Shown: piece after piece, positions 1 through 7,791 of the stretch
Numbering within the stretch: the first letter of the stretch is position 1
Layout: each line of letters opens with the position of its first letter
Assembly: GCA_002509485.1 (NCBI GenBank)
Contig: DAWO01000087.1
Location: 1-30,758 of the forward strand
Source of the DNA: Methanolinea sp. UBA477
GTDB taxonomy: Archaea; Halobacteriota; Methanomicrobia; Methanomicrobiales; Methanospirillaceae
Direction: 5' to 3'
Length of the DNA stretch: 30,758 nucleotides
Program-made: the position numbers and the translations under genes
Notes under the pieces: model-generated
Told to the model about the DNA's origin: nothing
Database searches by the model: none
Seen by the model: the letters and a program-made list of their open reading frames with translations, nothing else

Positions 1-1
1 C

Positions 2-322
2 ATGTATAAATTCACCGTCGTTACCGATCCCGATACCGCAGCAGGATTCCGTCTTGCCGGGGTTGAAGTGATCGAGGTGGATGGGCCGGAAGGTGCGCGA
101 AAGATCATTCCCGATCTCCTGTTCCGGGACGATACCGGAATAATCGCCGTGAACGAGGATTACATGCAGGTACTTGACGACAAACTGATGAGCAAGATCG
201 AAAAGACGTACCGGCCCATCATCATACCGATACCGATTCAGAAGAGAGGGGTCGGTGGAGTGAGCTATGTCGAGAGGCTTCTCCGGAGAGCTATCGGGTA
301 TAATATTGTGTTGAGGCGATAA
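2..322 (+). CDS. atpF: A-type ATP synthase subunit F
   Basis: A 106-residue protein with the usual length and pattern of archaeal/vacuolar ATPase subunit F: a small Rossmann-like fold with a hydrophobic first strand (KFTVVTD), then FRLAGVEV, a strand ending GIIAVNEDYM, and a C-terminal helix (YVERLLRRAIGYNI). Subunit F sits on the central stalk with subunit D and transmits rotation. It is followed after two bases by atpA, so it belongs to the same operon. The ATG is the second base of the window, so an upstream start cannot be excluded, but MYKFTVV aligns with the normal N-terminus. Identification rests on sequence pattern plus position directly before atpA. Confidence 0.93.
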   Translation: MYKFTVVTDPDTAAGFRLAGVEVIEVDGPEGARKIIPDLLFRDDTGIIAVNEDYMQVLDDKLMSKIEKTYRPIIIPIPIQKRGVGGVSYVERLLRRAIGYNIVLRR

Positions 323-324
323 AA

Positions 325-2067
325 ATGGTGAAAGGGACAATCGCACGTATCTCGGGCCCCGTCGTGATTGCGGACGCGATGAGGGGTTCGAAGATGTACG
401 ACGTGGTGAAAGTGGGCGAAGAGGCCCTGAGCGGTGAGATAATACGCCTCGAAGGCAACCAGGCGGTTATCCAGGTGTACGAGGATACGACCGGTCTTCG
501 TATCGGTGAGCCCGTTGACAATACCGGGCTTCCTCTCTCCGTGGAACTGGGGCCGGGTCTCATATCTTCCATTTACGATGGTGTCCAGAGGCCTCTGCCG
601 GTACTCGTGGAGAAGAGCGGGAGTTTCATATCCCGCGGGATCGACGTAGCCGGACTTGATCGATCGAAGAAATGGGCGTTTTTGCCATCGGTTAAGAAGG
701 GCGACCGCGTAGCAGGCGGTGATGTTCTCGGAACGGTGCAGGAGTACCATATCACGCATAAGATCATGGTCCCTCCGGACGTGCCGGAATCAGTGGTATC
801 CGGGATCGAGGCCGGCGATTATACGGTACAGGAACCGGTCTGTCACCTCGAGGGGACCGGGCCGGTCACCCTCATGCAGAAGTGGCCGGTACGGAAGGGA
901 AGGCCGTACCGGAAAAAACTCGATCCGACAGTCCCCCTCCTGACCGGGCAGAGGATCTTTGACAGTCTCTTCCCTCTCACGAAGGGCGGCACGGCGATGA
1001 TTCCCGGCGGGTTCGGCACGGGAAAGACCGTATCCGAGCAGACACTTGCGAAATGGTCCGATGCACAGATCATCGTCTATATCGGCTGTGGCGAGAGGGG
1101 CAACGAGATGACCGACGTCTTGAGCGAATTCCCCGAACTGGTCGACCCGCGAACAGGCCTTCCGCTCATGGAGCGCACCATACTCGTCGCAAATACCTCG
1201 AACATGCCTGTCGCTGCCCGTGAGGCTTCCATCTACACCGGTATCACCATGGGGGAGTACTACCGGGACATGGGCTATGACGTGGCGCTCATGGCTGATT
1301 CCACCTCGCGCTGGGGAGAGGCATTGCGCGAGGTGTCCGGGAGGCTCGAGGAGATGCCTGGTGAAGAGGGATACCCTGCATATCTTGCCACCCGGCTTGC
1401 AGCATTCTATGAGAGGGCCGGACTGGTGGACTGCATCGGTTCCGGTGACCGCGTCGGGTCGGTCACCATCGTTGGAGCAGTGTCTCCCCCTGGTGGAGAC
1501 TTCTCCGAACCTATCACCCAGAACACGCTTCGGATAACCGGGACCTTCTGGGCACTCGATACGAACCTTGCATACAGGAGGCATTTCCCGTCTGTCAACT
1601 GGATAAAGAGTTATTCGCTGTATATCGACAGCTTAAACGACTGGTACCTGGAGAATCTGGGGCCTGACTGGGAAGAACTCCGTAACCGCATGATGTATCT
1701 GTTGCAGAAGGAGGTCGAACTCCAGGAGATTGTACAGCTCGTGGGCCCTGACGCTCTTCCCGAGAGCGAAAAAGCCATCCTCGAGGTGACTCGCATGATC
1801 AGGGAGGATTTTCTCCAGCAGAGCGCCTACAGCGACACGGATTCGTTCTGCCCGCTTGATAGGCAGTACTGGATGTTGAAGGCAATCCAGAGCTATGACT
1901 CGGCCATGAACAATGCAATAGAACGGGGTGTCGGATTGAAACAGGTCTCATTACTTCCCCTTCGTTCCGAGATCGCACGCATGAAGGAACTCGGATCTGC
2001 CGGTGAGATACAGGCTCTCGCAGAGAGGATCAAGACATCTATTGATGCACTGGAGGCCGAGCGATGA
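325..2067 (+). CDS. atpA: A-type ATP synthase catalytic subunit A
   Basis: 580 residues, the family's normal length. It is the catalytic nucleotide-binding subunit of the A1 head, which makes or hydrolyses ATP in the cytoplasm. The N-terminal beta-barrel (VKGTIARISGPVVIAD) is followed by the A-subunit-specific insertion around residues 120-190, then the P-loop GGFGTGKT at residues 228-235, the catalytic segment YIGCGERGNEMTDVL, and the ADSTSRWGEALREVSGRL region. The P-loop differs from the GPFGSGKT form usual in archaeal A subunits: G replaces P and T replaces S. The start follows the atpF stop by two bases, with a GAGG-like ribosome site inside the end of atpF. The stop overlaps the atpB start by four bases. 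Confidence 0.98.
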   Translation: MVKGTIARISGPVVIADAMRGSKMYDVVKVGEEALSGEIIRLEGNQAVIQVYEDTTGLRIGEPVDNTGLPLSVELGPGLISSIYDGVQRPLPVLVEKSGSFISRGIDVAGLDRSKKWAFLPSVKKGDRVAGGDVLGTVQEYHITHKIMVPPDVPESVVSGIEAGDYTVQEPVCHLEGTGPVTLMQKWPVRKGRPYRKKLDPTVPLLTGQRIFDSLFPLTKGGTAMIPGGFGTGKTVSEQTLAKWSDAQIIVYIGCGERGNEMTDVLSEFPELVDPRTGLPLMERTILVANTSNMPVAAREASIYTGITMGEYYRDMGYDVALMADSTSRWGEALREVSGRLEEMPGEEGYPAYLATRLAAFYERAGLVDCIGSGDRVGSVTIVGAVSPPGGDFSEPITQNTLRITGTFWALDTNLAYRRHFPSVNWIKSYSLYIDSLNDWYLENLGPDWEELRNRMMYLLQKEVELQEIVQLVGPDALPESEKAILEVTRMIREDFLQQSAYSDTDSFCPLDRQYWMLKAIQSYDSAMNNAIERGVGLKQVSLLPLRSEIARMKELGSAGEIQALAERIKTSIDALEAER

Positions 2068-3461
2068 GATCCGACCCGCTGATGAGCAGGGACTACCGGA
2101 CGATAAACTACGTCTCCGGTCCCATCATGTTCGTGCAAAACCCGATCGGCGTATCGTATGGGGAGACGGCACGCATTACTCTTCCTGACGGGGAGATCCG
2201 GACCGGACAGGTCCTCGACATATCACGGGAGATGGCGGTTGTCCAGGTATTCGAGGGTACAAGCGGGGTCGACAACTCGGTGACAAATATCCGGTTTACC
2301 GGCGAGGCGGCACAGATCGACGTCTCCATCGATATGCTGGGACGGATCTTCAATGGTGTCGGACTCCCGCGTGACGGCCGTCCCAACATCATCCCCGAAG
2401 ATACCGTGGACATCGCTGGTACGGCCATAAACCCCTATGCCCGCGACAAACCCTCGGACTTCATCCAGACGGGCGTCTCTGCAATCGATGCGCTCAATAC
2501 CCTCGTGCGGGGTCAGAAACTCCCCATCTTTTCAGGATCCGGTCTTCCTGCCAACCAGCTTGCAGCCCAGATCGCACGACAGAGCAGGGTGCTTGGAGAA
2601 GGTGAACAGTTCGCCGTCGTCTTCGTGGCCATGGGCATCACGTACAAGGAAGCCTCCTTCTTCATGAACGATTTCGAGCGTACCGGCGCCCTTGAACGCG
2701 TGGTATTCTTCCTGAACCTTGCCGATGACCCGACCATCGAACGAATCGCAACACCGAGATGTGCGCTCTCTGTCGCAGAGTACCTGGCGTTCACCCACAA
2801 CCTCCACGTGCTTGTCATCCTTACCGATATGACCAATTACTGCGAGGCATTGCGGGAGATCTCGACTGCCAGGGAGGAGGTCCCGGGAAGAAGGGGATAC
2901 CCGGGGTACATGTACACGGACCTTGCCTCCATTTATGAGCGTGCAGGGAGGATCAAGGGAAAGACCGGGTCTATCACGCAGATCCCGATCTTGACGATGC
3001 CTGATGACGATATCACGCATCCGGTCCCCGATCTTACCGGTTACATCACGGAGGGCCAGATCGTCCTCTCGAGGGATCTCTTCCGGCGGGGTGCCCAGCC
3101 ACCGATTGATTCCCTTCCCTGCCTCTCGCGTCTTATGAACCTCGGCATTGGTCCGGGAAAGACACGGGAAGACCACAGGAACGTCGCAGATCAGCTCTAC
3201 GCCTCCTATGCGTACGGAAGGGATCTCCGGAGGCTTGTTGCGATCGTCGGCGAGGAAGCCCTCACCGAGCTGGATAAGAAGTATCTATCGTTCGCAGACC
3301 AGTTCGAACGCAGGTTCATCTCGCAGGGTGACGAGAACCGGTCGATAGAGCAGACACTCGCACTCGGGTGGGACCTCATGGCATCCCTGCCGGAAGATGA
3401 GTTGAAGCGGATAAAAGTGGAATACATAAAGAGATATCACCCTGCATACAGGGCAGGCTGA
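2064..3461 (+). CDS. atpB: A-type ATP synthase regulatory subunit B
   Basis: 465 residues. This is the non-catalytic nucleotide-binding subunit, alternating with A in the A1 hexamer. It shows the N-terminal barrel (VSGPIMFVQNPIGVSYGE), the B-subunit segment LPIFSGSGLPANQLAAQIARQ in place of a true P-loop, and the conserved region EVPGRRGYPGYMYTDLASIYERAG. No Walker A lysine motif is present, as expected for B. The ATG at 2064 overlaps the atpA stop (ATGA), so translation is probably coupled. A second in-frame ATG follows closely (MRSDPLMSRDYRT), and the true start could be at MSRDYRT; the first was kept because of the coupling. Confidence 0.97.
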   Translation: MRSDPLMSRDYRTINYVSGPIMFVQNPIGVSYGETARITLPDGEIRTGQVLDISREMAVVQVFEGTSGVDNSVTNIRFTGEAAQIDVSIDMLGRIFNGVGLPRDGRPNIIPEDTVDIAGTAINPYARDKPSDFIQTGVSAIDALNTLVRGQKLPIFSGSGLPANQLAAQIARQSRVLGEGEQFAVVFVAMGITYKEASFFMNDFERTGALERVVFFLNLADDPTIERIATPRCALSVAEYLAFTHNLHVLVILTDMTNYCEALREISTAREEVPGRRGYPGYMYTDLASIYERAGRIKGKTGSITQIPILTMPDDDITHPVPDLTGYITEGQIVLSRDLFRRGAQPPIDSLPCLSRLMNLGIGPGKTREDHRNVADQLYASYAYGRDLRRLVAIVGEEALTELDKKYLSFADQFERRFISQGDENRSIEQTLALGWDLMASLPEDELKRIKVEYIKRYHPAYRAG

Positions 3462-3466
3462 TCGTC

Positions 3467-4114
3467 ATGGAGCAGGTGAACCCGACCCGCATGGAGATGA
3501 TCAGGAAACGGGCCCAGATCAAGCTCGCGGAGCAGGGCCGGGACCTTCTCCGTGAGAAGATGGATGCCCTGATACAGGAATTTTTCCGGATCATGGAATC
3601 GGTCTCTGATTCGAGAGAGAGACTGGAGCGTATTGCCGACAGTGCGTACAGGTCGCTTCTCATCGCCCAGGCAGTCGACGATCCGGTCACCCTGAAGTCA
3701 GCATCGTTTGCGACCAAGCGCCACATCGCGCTTGATATCAGGGGAAAGAACGTGATGGGAGTTCCGGTACCGATAATCGAACGGGAGCGGTTTTCGTTGA
3801 CGGTCATGGACAGGGGCTACAGCCCGATCGGGGTGAGCGGCCGGATTGACGAAGCCACAGAGAAGTTCGAGAGCGAGATCGATCTGATCATCGCCCTGGC
3901 CGAGACCGAGACTGCCCTCCGGCGCCTCGGGGAAGAGATCCAGATGAACCGGAGACGTGTGAATGCGCTCGAACAGGTCCTTATCCCTGAACTGAAACGC
4001 CAGGCCAAGTATATCAAGATCACCATAGAGGAGCGGGAGCGGGAAGACCTGTACCGTCTCAAGAAGGTAAAGCGGATACTGCAGAAGAAGCGGACTACTC
4101 AACCTGCAGAATGA
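3467..4114 (+). CDS. atpD: A-type ATP synthase subunit D
   Basis: 215 residues, highly charged and mostly helical, as expected for the central-stalk coiled-coil rotor. The N-terminal signature VNPTRMEMIRKRAQIKLAEQG and the C-terminal helix (RRVNALEQVLIPELKRQAKYIKITIEEREREDLYRLKKVK) are typical of subunit D. The start follows the atpB stop by five bases. It is the last ATP synthase gene here; downstream genes are on the other strand or behind a long gap. The last codons and stop lie inside a short tandem duplication (4101-4140), so the C-terminal tail (KKRTTQPAE) may vary between strains. Confidence 0.96.
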   Translation: MEQVNPTRMEMIRKRAQIKLAEQGRDLLREKMDALIQEFFRIMESVSDSRERLERIADSAYRSLLIAQAVDDPVTLKSASFATKRHIALDIRGKNVMGVPVPIIERERFSLTVMDRGYSPIGVSGRIDEATEKFESEIDLIIALAETETALRRLGEEIQMNRRRVNALEQVLIPELKRQAKYIKITIEEREREDLYRLKKVKRILQKKRTTQPAE

Positions 4115-4140
4115 TACAGGAAACTGCAGAATGATAAAGG
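4101..4140 (+). repeat. 20-base tandem duplication across the atpD stop
   Basis: Bases 4101-4120 and 4121-4140 are head-to-tail copies sharing 18 of 20 bases (core ctgcagaatgata). The first copy contains the last codons and TGA stop of atpD, and the second lies directly behind it. It looks like a slippage duplication; no function is evident. Confidence 0.8.
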
Positions 4141-4383
4141 ACACCTGGTGCCTACTGGCACTGGCCAGGTATCGCCCTGGAAGATCCAATCGCCAGGTAT
4201 CAGTGTGGTCTGTCGGATTTTTGCGCTATCCTTTCATATATCTCGATGAGGCCGGGCTCTTCATGTTCGGTATGCCCGTTCCTGACCGAATGCATCGTTC
4301 GAAGCAACTGCTTTGTCCGTTTGTATGATCTCAATCAAGCATCACCCATTACCTCTTTTTAAAATTCGTGTTATCTCCTGATA

Positions 4384-4401
4384 CGAACGACATATCGTTC
4401 G
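4384..4401. other. Perfect inverted repeat, 7-base arms
   Basis: CGAACGA (4384-4390), spacer CATA, TCGTTCG (4395-4401). A related half-site, TCGTTCGA, occurs about 95 bases upstream (4295-4302). It lies between two convergent 3' ends, so it may be a shared terminator or RNA-stabilising hairpin; a protein-binding operator is the alternative. Confidence 0.5.
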
Positions 4402-4466
4402 GATTCCGGCAAATGTAGGAATGATCCTGAAAGAGGATAAATATTTGCCATCCAGATGTGCAAAGC

Positions 4467-4471
4467 AAAAA
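4467..4471 (-). terminator. Oligo-T terminator directly after the small unknown gene
   Basis: Read on the minus strand, the TAA stop of the unknown gene is followed at once by TTTTT and then GCTTTGC. A T-run directly behind a stop is the usual archaeal termination signal. Confidence 0.45.
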
Positions 4472-4472
4472 T

Positions 4473-4802
4473 TTACGTGGTCCTCAGGAGTATCTCCGAG
4501 CCTTTTTCAACCGCCGTATGTGAATCGATGCTACGGTCAATCGCCTGCCTTCCCAGGTGGATGAGTTCACGGAGATCGCCACCGGCCAGCTTGGTAAAAG
4601 AGATGGCCTCCCATTTCTCCCGATCGATGTAGATCCAGACCTCGCCGATGATATGTTTCAGGGCCTCGTAATCTCCCTGGGTATAGAGTTTCCAGTCAGG
4701 GCCCAGAGTCTTCCTGATCTTATCAATGGCCCCTTCGACGTTCTTCTCCCTCTGAAGCTTAAAAAACCGCCTCCCAATCTCTGTCTTTGATACTTCAGGC
4801 AT
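4473..4802 (-). CDS. Conserved-looking hypothetical protein, 109 residues
   Basis: I do not recognise a family. The protein is soluble, charged and mixed alpha/beta: MPEVSKTEIGRRFFKLQREK, then GAIDKIRKTLGPDWKLYTQGDYEALKHIIGEVWIYIDREKWEAISF, then LAGGDLRELIHLGRQAIDRS. There is no signal peptide, membrane segment or cysteine motif. It reads as real because the composition is protein-like, a TATA-like box lies about 50 bases upstream (4851-4860), and a T-run follows the stop. The ATG at 4802 was chosen; a GTG at 4814 would add four residues (MVWE). It stands alone between the ATP synthase and Ech operons, transcribed against both. Confidence 0.65.
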   Translation of the reverse strand: MPEVSKTEIGRRFFKLQREKNVEGAIDKIRKTLGPDWKLYTQGDYEALKHIIGEVWIYIDREKWEAISFTKLAGGDLRELIHLGRQAIDRSIDSHTAVEKGSEILLRTT

Positions 4803-4850
4803 CTCCCAAACCACCGTTTGCCGGATAAGTACGGCTGAATAGCACCTTTC

Positions 4851-4860
4851 AGTATTTAAG
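4851..4860 (-). promoter_or_regulatory. TATA-like box for the small unknown gene
   Basis: On the minus strand this reads CTTAAATACT, a good archaeal TATA match. Transcription starting about 25 bases downstream would give a leader of roughly 25 bases before the ATG at 4802. Confidence 0.45.
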
Positions 4861-4903
4861 GCTATGCTCCGGTTTCTGGTATTTTTTTGGAATCAATCGA
4901 GCC

Positions 4904-4956
4904 GATGAAAATAATCATACCTGGCAACACGATGAAAATAATCATACCTGGCAACA
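4904..4956. repeat. 27-base-period perfect tandem repeat upstream of the ech operon
   Basis: Two head-to-tail copies, beginning at 4904 and 4931, agree over 26 bases. Each contains ATGA-aaataa-TCAT, a dyad with four-base arms, followed by acctggcaaca. The repeat ends 70 bases before the echA start, upstream of a TATA-like stretch (gattaataat, 4983-4992). Paired sites just upstream of the core promoter would suit a regulator of ech, but a neutral duplication is equally possible. Confidence 0.6.
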
Positions 4957-4982
4957 GCCAGTGATTCGCTGCCATTTAGTAT

Positions 4983-4992
4983 GATTAATAAT
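4983..4992 (+). promoter_or_regulatory. Possible TATA box of the ech operon
   Basis: An A/T-rich stretch (gattaataat) lies about 40 bases upstream of the echA ATG. A good ribosome site (GTGAGGT, 5015-5021) precedes the start. No closer TATA-like stretch is visible. Confidence 0.4.
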
Positions 4993-5026
4993 GAAAGACG
5001 GTCTAATCACTCTGTGAGGTTTCTGC

Positions 5027-6931
5027 ATGATAGAGTTACCGTTCCTGATTATATTCCCTGCAATTGCGGCGGTCCTGTTGCTTTTTATCGCGAATGAGAC
5101 ACTCCGCGATGCGGTTGTGAAAATAGCTGCCCTGCTTATCGGGGCAGGGACACTATATGCCTTTTTCATGTATTTTCAATCGGGCCTGCAACTATTCTCG
5201 GTTCCTTTCGAGCCTGCAAGCCAGATAATGTTTGTTTTGGAACTGTTCATCGCCCTCTATATCCTCTATGTAGGCATACGATGCAGGAGATACCTGGCCG
5301 TACTTTTGATCATCATCCAGTCCGTGCTCCTGATTTACGTCGAATCCGTATTCGTCATGGGGATCCATCCGGAATTCAACCTTTTTATAGACCAGTTCTC
5401 CCTCATCATGGCGATGATCATCGGGATTATCGGAACCCTCATCTGCGTGTATGCTCTCAGATACATGCAGACCTATCATGCTCACCATGCAGAGATAACG
5501 GACAGGCGGCGACTCTTCTTTTTCATGTTTTTTGTATTCCTTTCAGCCATGTTCGGCCTTGTATTTTCCAACAATCTCCTCTGGGTCTTCTTCTTCTGGG
5601 AGATAACCACACTGTGTTCCTTCATCCTGATCGGTTATTCCCAGACAAAAGAGGCGACAAAGAATGCATTCCTTGCCCTGGAGATGAACCTTTTGGGCGG
5701 AGTAGCGTTTGCCGGCGCTCTTTTCTATCTCCTGTATGTTGACCCGTCAGGCCAGTTCCTCGGGATTGAGCAGCTCCTCACGTCAGGTTATGCCATCGCA
5801 CTTGTCCCGGCCGTTCTTATCGGCTTTGCCGGAATCACAAAAGCGGCGCTCATGCCCTTCTCCTCGTGGCTTGTCGGTGCCATGGTTGCGCCGACACCGG
5901 TATCGGCGCTGCTCCATTCCAGCACGATGGTGAAGGCAGGGGTCTATATCATCGTCAGGTTCGCCCCCGTCTATACCGGGACGATGGAGGGCCTGATCAT
6001 CGGGCTGGTAGGCGGCTTCACCTTCCTCCTCGCATCCGCAATCGCCATTTCGCAGAGCAATGCAAAAAAGGTCCTCGCATATTCGACAATCGCCAACCTC
6101 GGGCTCATAGTCGCCTGTGCGGGAGTGGGAACATATAAACTGGTCTGGGCGGCCATCATGCTCATCATATTCCATGCCATTGCGAAGTCGCTCCTCTTCC
6201 TCTGCGTCGGAACTGTCGAGCACAGGATAGGCAGCAGGGATATCGAGGACATGTCGGGTCTTATCGTCCGGATGCCAAAGATTGCCGTGATGATGTTCAT
6301 CGGGATTGCAGGCATGTTCCTTGCCCCGTTCGGCATGCTCATATCAAAATGGGCCGCCATCGAGGCATTTATCGAAGCCCAGTTCGGGCTTATCTTCGTT
6401 GCGATACTGGCCTTCGGCGGATCGATAACGGTGCTGTTCTGGTCCAAGTGGATGGGAAAGATCATCTCGGTCATCCCATCAGGGGAGAAGGTGGAGGACA
6501 CGGTCAAGAAGGAGAAATGGTTCGTGCTCTACCTGCTTACCGCACTGACGGTGATCGTCTGCCTGATCTTCCCGCTGATATCATCCGCCCTGATCGAGCC
6601 CTTTGTCATGAGCGTGTACGGCCAGACCGCACGGCTCTCGCAGGACAATATCATGATCATGGCGATGATGATCTTCCTCCTGATGCTGATGCCGTTTTCG
6701 CTGCTTCTTTACAGGGACGGCGTAAAACATGTCCCTGCATACATGGGTGGTAGACCGACAACAACTGACATGAGGTTCCAGGGGTCGATGGGTATTACAC
6801 GGGAGACGGAACTCTCGAACTATTACTTCGAGGAGTACTTTGGAGAAAAACGCCTTCTCATGGCCGGGACCGCGCTCTGTTTCGGACTCATTCTCCTTGC
6901 AGGGGTCCTTCTTACGGGGGTGGTCCTGTGA
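5027..6931 (+). CDS. echA: Ech hydrogenase subunit A, ion-translocating membrane subunit
   Basis: 634 residues, almost all transmembrane helices, of the NuoL/Mrp antiporter family. EchA is the large membrane subunit thought to move H+ or Na+ across the membrane when H2 and ferredoxin react at the peripheral arm. Family hallmarks are visible: the helix with the conserved glutamate (LLWVFFFWEITTLCSFILIG) and the lysine/histidine block GITKAALMPFSSWLVGAM followed by PTPVSALLHSSTMVKAGVYI. The start has a GAGGT ribosome site six to ten bases upstream. It is the first gene of the operon, and its stop overlaps the echB start. NuoL-type subunits also occur in Mrp antiporters and complex I; the following genes identify it as EchA. 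Confidence 0.95.
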   Translation: MIELPFLIIFPAIAAVLLLFIANETLRDAVVKIAALLIGAGTLYAFFMYFQSGLQLFSVPFEPASQIMFVLELFIALYILYVGIRCRRYLAVLLIIIQSVLLIYVESVFVMGIHPEFNLFIDQFSLIMAMIIGIIGTLICVYALRYMQTYHAHHAEITDRRRLFFFMFFVFLSAMFGLVFSNNLLWVFFFWEITTLCSFILIGYSQTKEATKNAFLALEMNLLGGVAFAGALFYLLYVDPSGQFLGIEQLLTSGYAIALVPAVLIGFAGITKAALMPFSSWLVGAMVAPTPVSALLHSSTMVKAGVYIIVRFAPVYTGTMEGLIIGLVGGFTFLLASAIAISQSNAKKVLAYSTIANLGLIVACAGVGTYKLVWAAIMLIIFHAIAKSLLFLCVGTVEHRIGSRDIEDMSGLIVRMPKIAVMMFIGIAGMFLAPFGMLISKWAAIEAFIEAQFGLIFVAILAFGGSITVLFWSKWMGKIISVIPSGEKVEDTVKKEKWFVLYLLTALTVIVCLIFPLISSALIEPFVMSVYGQTARLSQDNIMIMAMMIFLLMLMPFSLLLYRDGVKHVPAYMGGRPTTTDMRFQGSMGITRETELSNYYFEEYFGEKRLLMAGTALCFGLILLAGVLLTGVVL

Positions 6932-7791
6932 TCTCCCTTACAAACGCGATACTCTTCCTCCTGCTGGCACCGGTAATCGGCGGGCTCGTTTCCGGGATCG
7001 ACCGGAAACTGACCGCACGCATGCAGGGAAGGGTGGGGCCGCCCATACTCCAGCCATTCTACGATGTCGGCAAACTGCTCGAAAAAGAGAACCTCGTTGT
7101 CACGAGCAGCCAGAACTACTACATACTGAGTTACATCGTCTTCATCGTGGTAAGCGGGGCGCTCTTCTTTGCCGGAGGGGACCTGCTTCTGGTGATATTT
7201 GCATTCACGCTGGCACATATCTTCCTGGTACTTGGAGCATATGCGTCGTACTCCCCGTACAGCTTTGTCGGGGCCGAGCGTGAACTGATACAGATCATCG
7301 CATACGAACCGATGATAATCCTCTCTGCAGTCGGGATGTACATGGTCACGAAGAGCTTCTTTGTCAACGAGATAGCGGCGTCAGAACTGCCTCTCATCCT
7401 GTATCTGCCGGGGGTCTTCATCGGTTTTCTCATGGTCTTTACCATAAAGCTCCGGAAATCACCATTCGATCTCTCCACGTCGCACCATGCCCACCAGGAA
7501 CTGGTCAAGGGGGTGACCACAGAATTCACCGGGCCGAACCTTGCCAGGATAGAGATCGCACACTGGTACGAGAACGTCTTCCTCCTGGGTTTCGTATACC
7601 TGTTCTTCGCATTCAATCCGGTGATAGCCATCGTGGCGATCATTATCGCCTACCTGCTTGAAATTCTGATTGACAACACCTTCTCGCGGGTAAAATGGCA
7701 GTTTACCCTGAAGAGCTCCTGGATTGTGGCAGGGATGATGGGTCTCGTGAACCTCGGGGTCCTGTACTACCTTGCGGGGGTGCTTGTCTGA
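6928..7791 (+). CDS. echB: Ech hydrogenase subunit B, NuoH-like membrane subunit
   Basis: 287 residues with about eight membrane helices. It belongs to the NuoH/HyfC family, which links the membrane arm to the peripheral hydrogenase module. The cytoplasmic loops carry the family's charged motifs: ARMQGRVGPPILQPFYDVGKLLEKEN, GAERELIQIIAYEPMI, and RKSPFDLSTSHHAHQELVKG followed by EFTGPNLARIEIAHWYENV. It starts with GTG, overlapping the echA stop as GTGA, with a GGGGGTGG ribosome site inside echA. Its stop shares one base with the echC start. Translational coupling along the operon is likely. Confidence 0.95.
   Translation: MISLTNAILFLLLAPVIGGLVSGIDRKLTARMQGRVGPPILQPFYDVGKLLEKENLVVTSSQNYYILSYIVFIVVSGALFFAGGDLLLVIFAFTLAHIFLVLGAYASYSPYSFVGAERELIQIIAYEPMIILSAVGMYMVTKSFFVNEIAASELPLILYLPGVFIGFLMVFTIKLRKSPFDLSTSHHAHQELVKGVTTEFTGPNLARIEIAHWYENVFLLGFVYLFFAFNPVIAIVAIIIAYLLEILIDNTFSRVKWQFTLKSSWIVAGMMGLVNLGVLYYLAGVLV

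Larger units (their letters stand above)
4115..4472. other. Intergenic region between atpD and a convergent gene
   Basis: 358 bases without a convincing gene. An open frame at 4131-4328 has no family resemblance and no ribosome site. The region holds the second copy of the tandem duplication, a T5 run at 4356-4360 that could end the ATP synthase transcript, and a perfect inverted repeat at 4384-4401. Confidence 0.6.

Noticed and set aside
790..1584. 264-residue frame antisense to atpA
   Set aside because: It lies wholly opposite a strongly conserved gene, has no family resemblance, and follows from codon bias of the real frame.
4131..4328. 65-residue frame behind atpD
   Set aside because: It starts inside the tandem duplication, lacks a ribosome site, and its composition is not protein-like.
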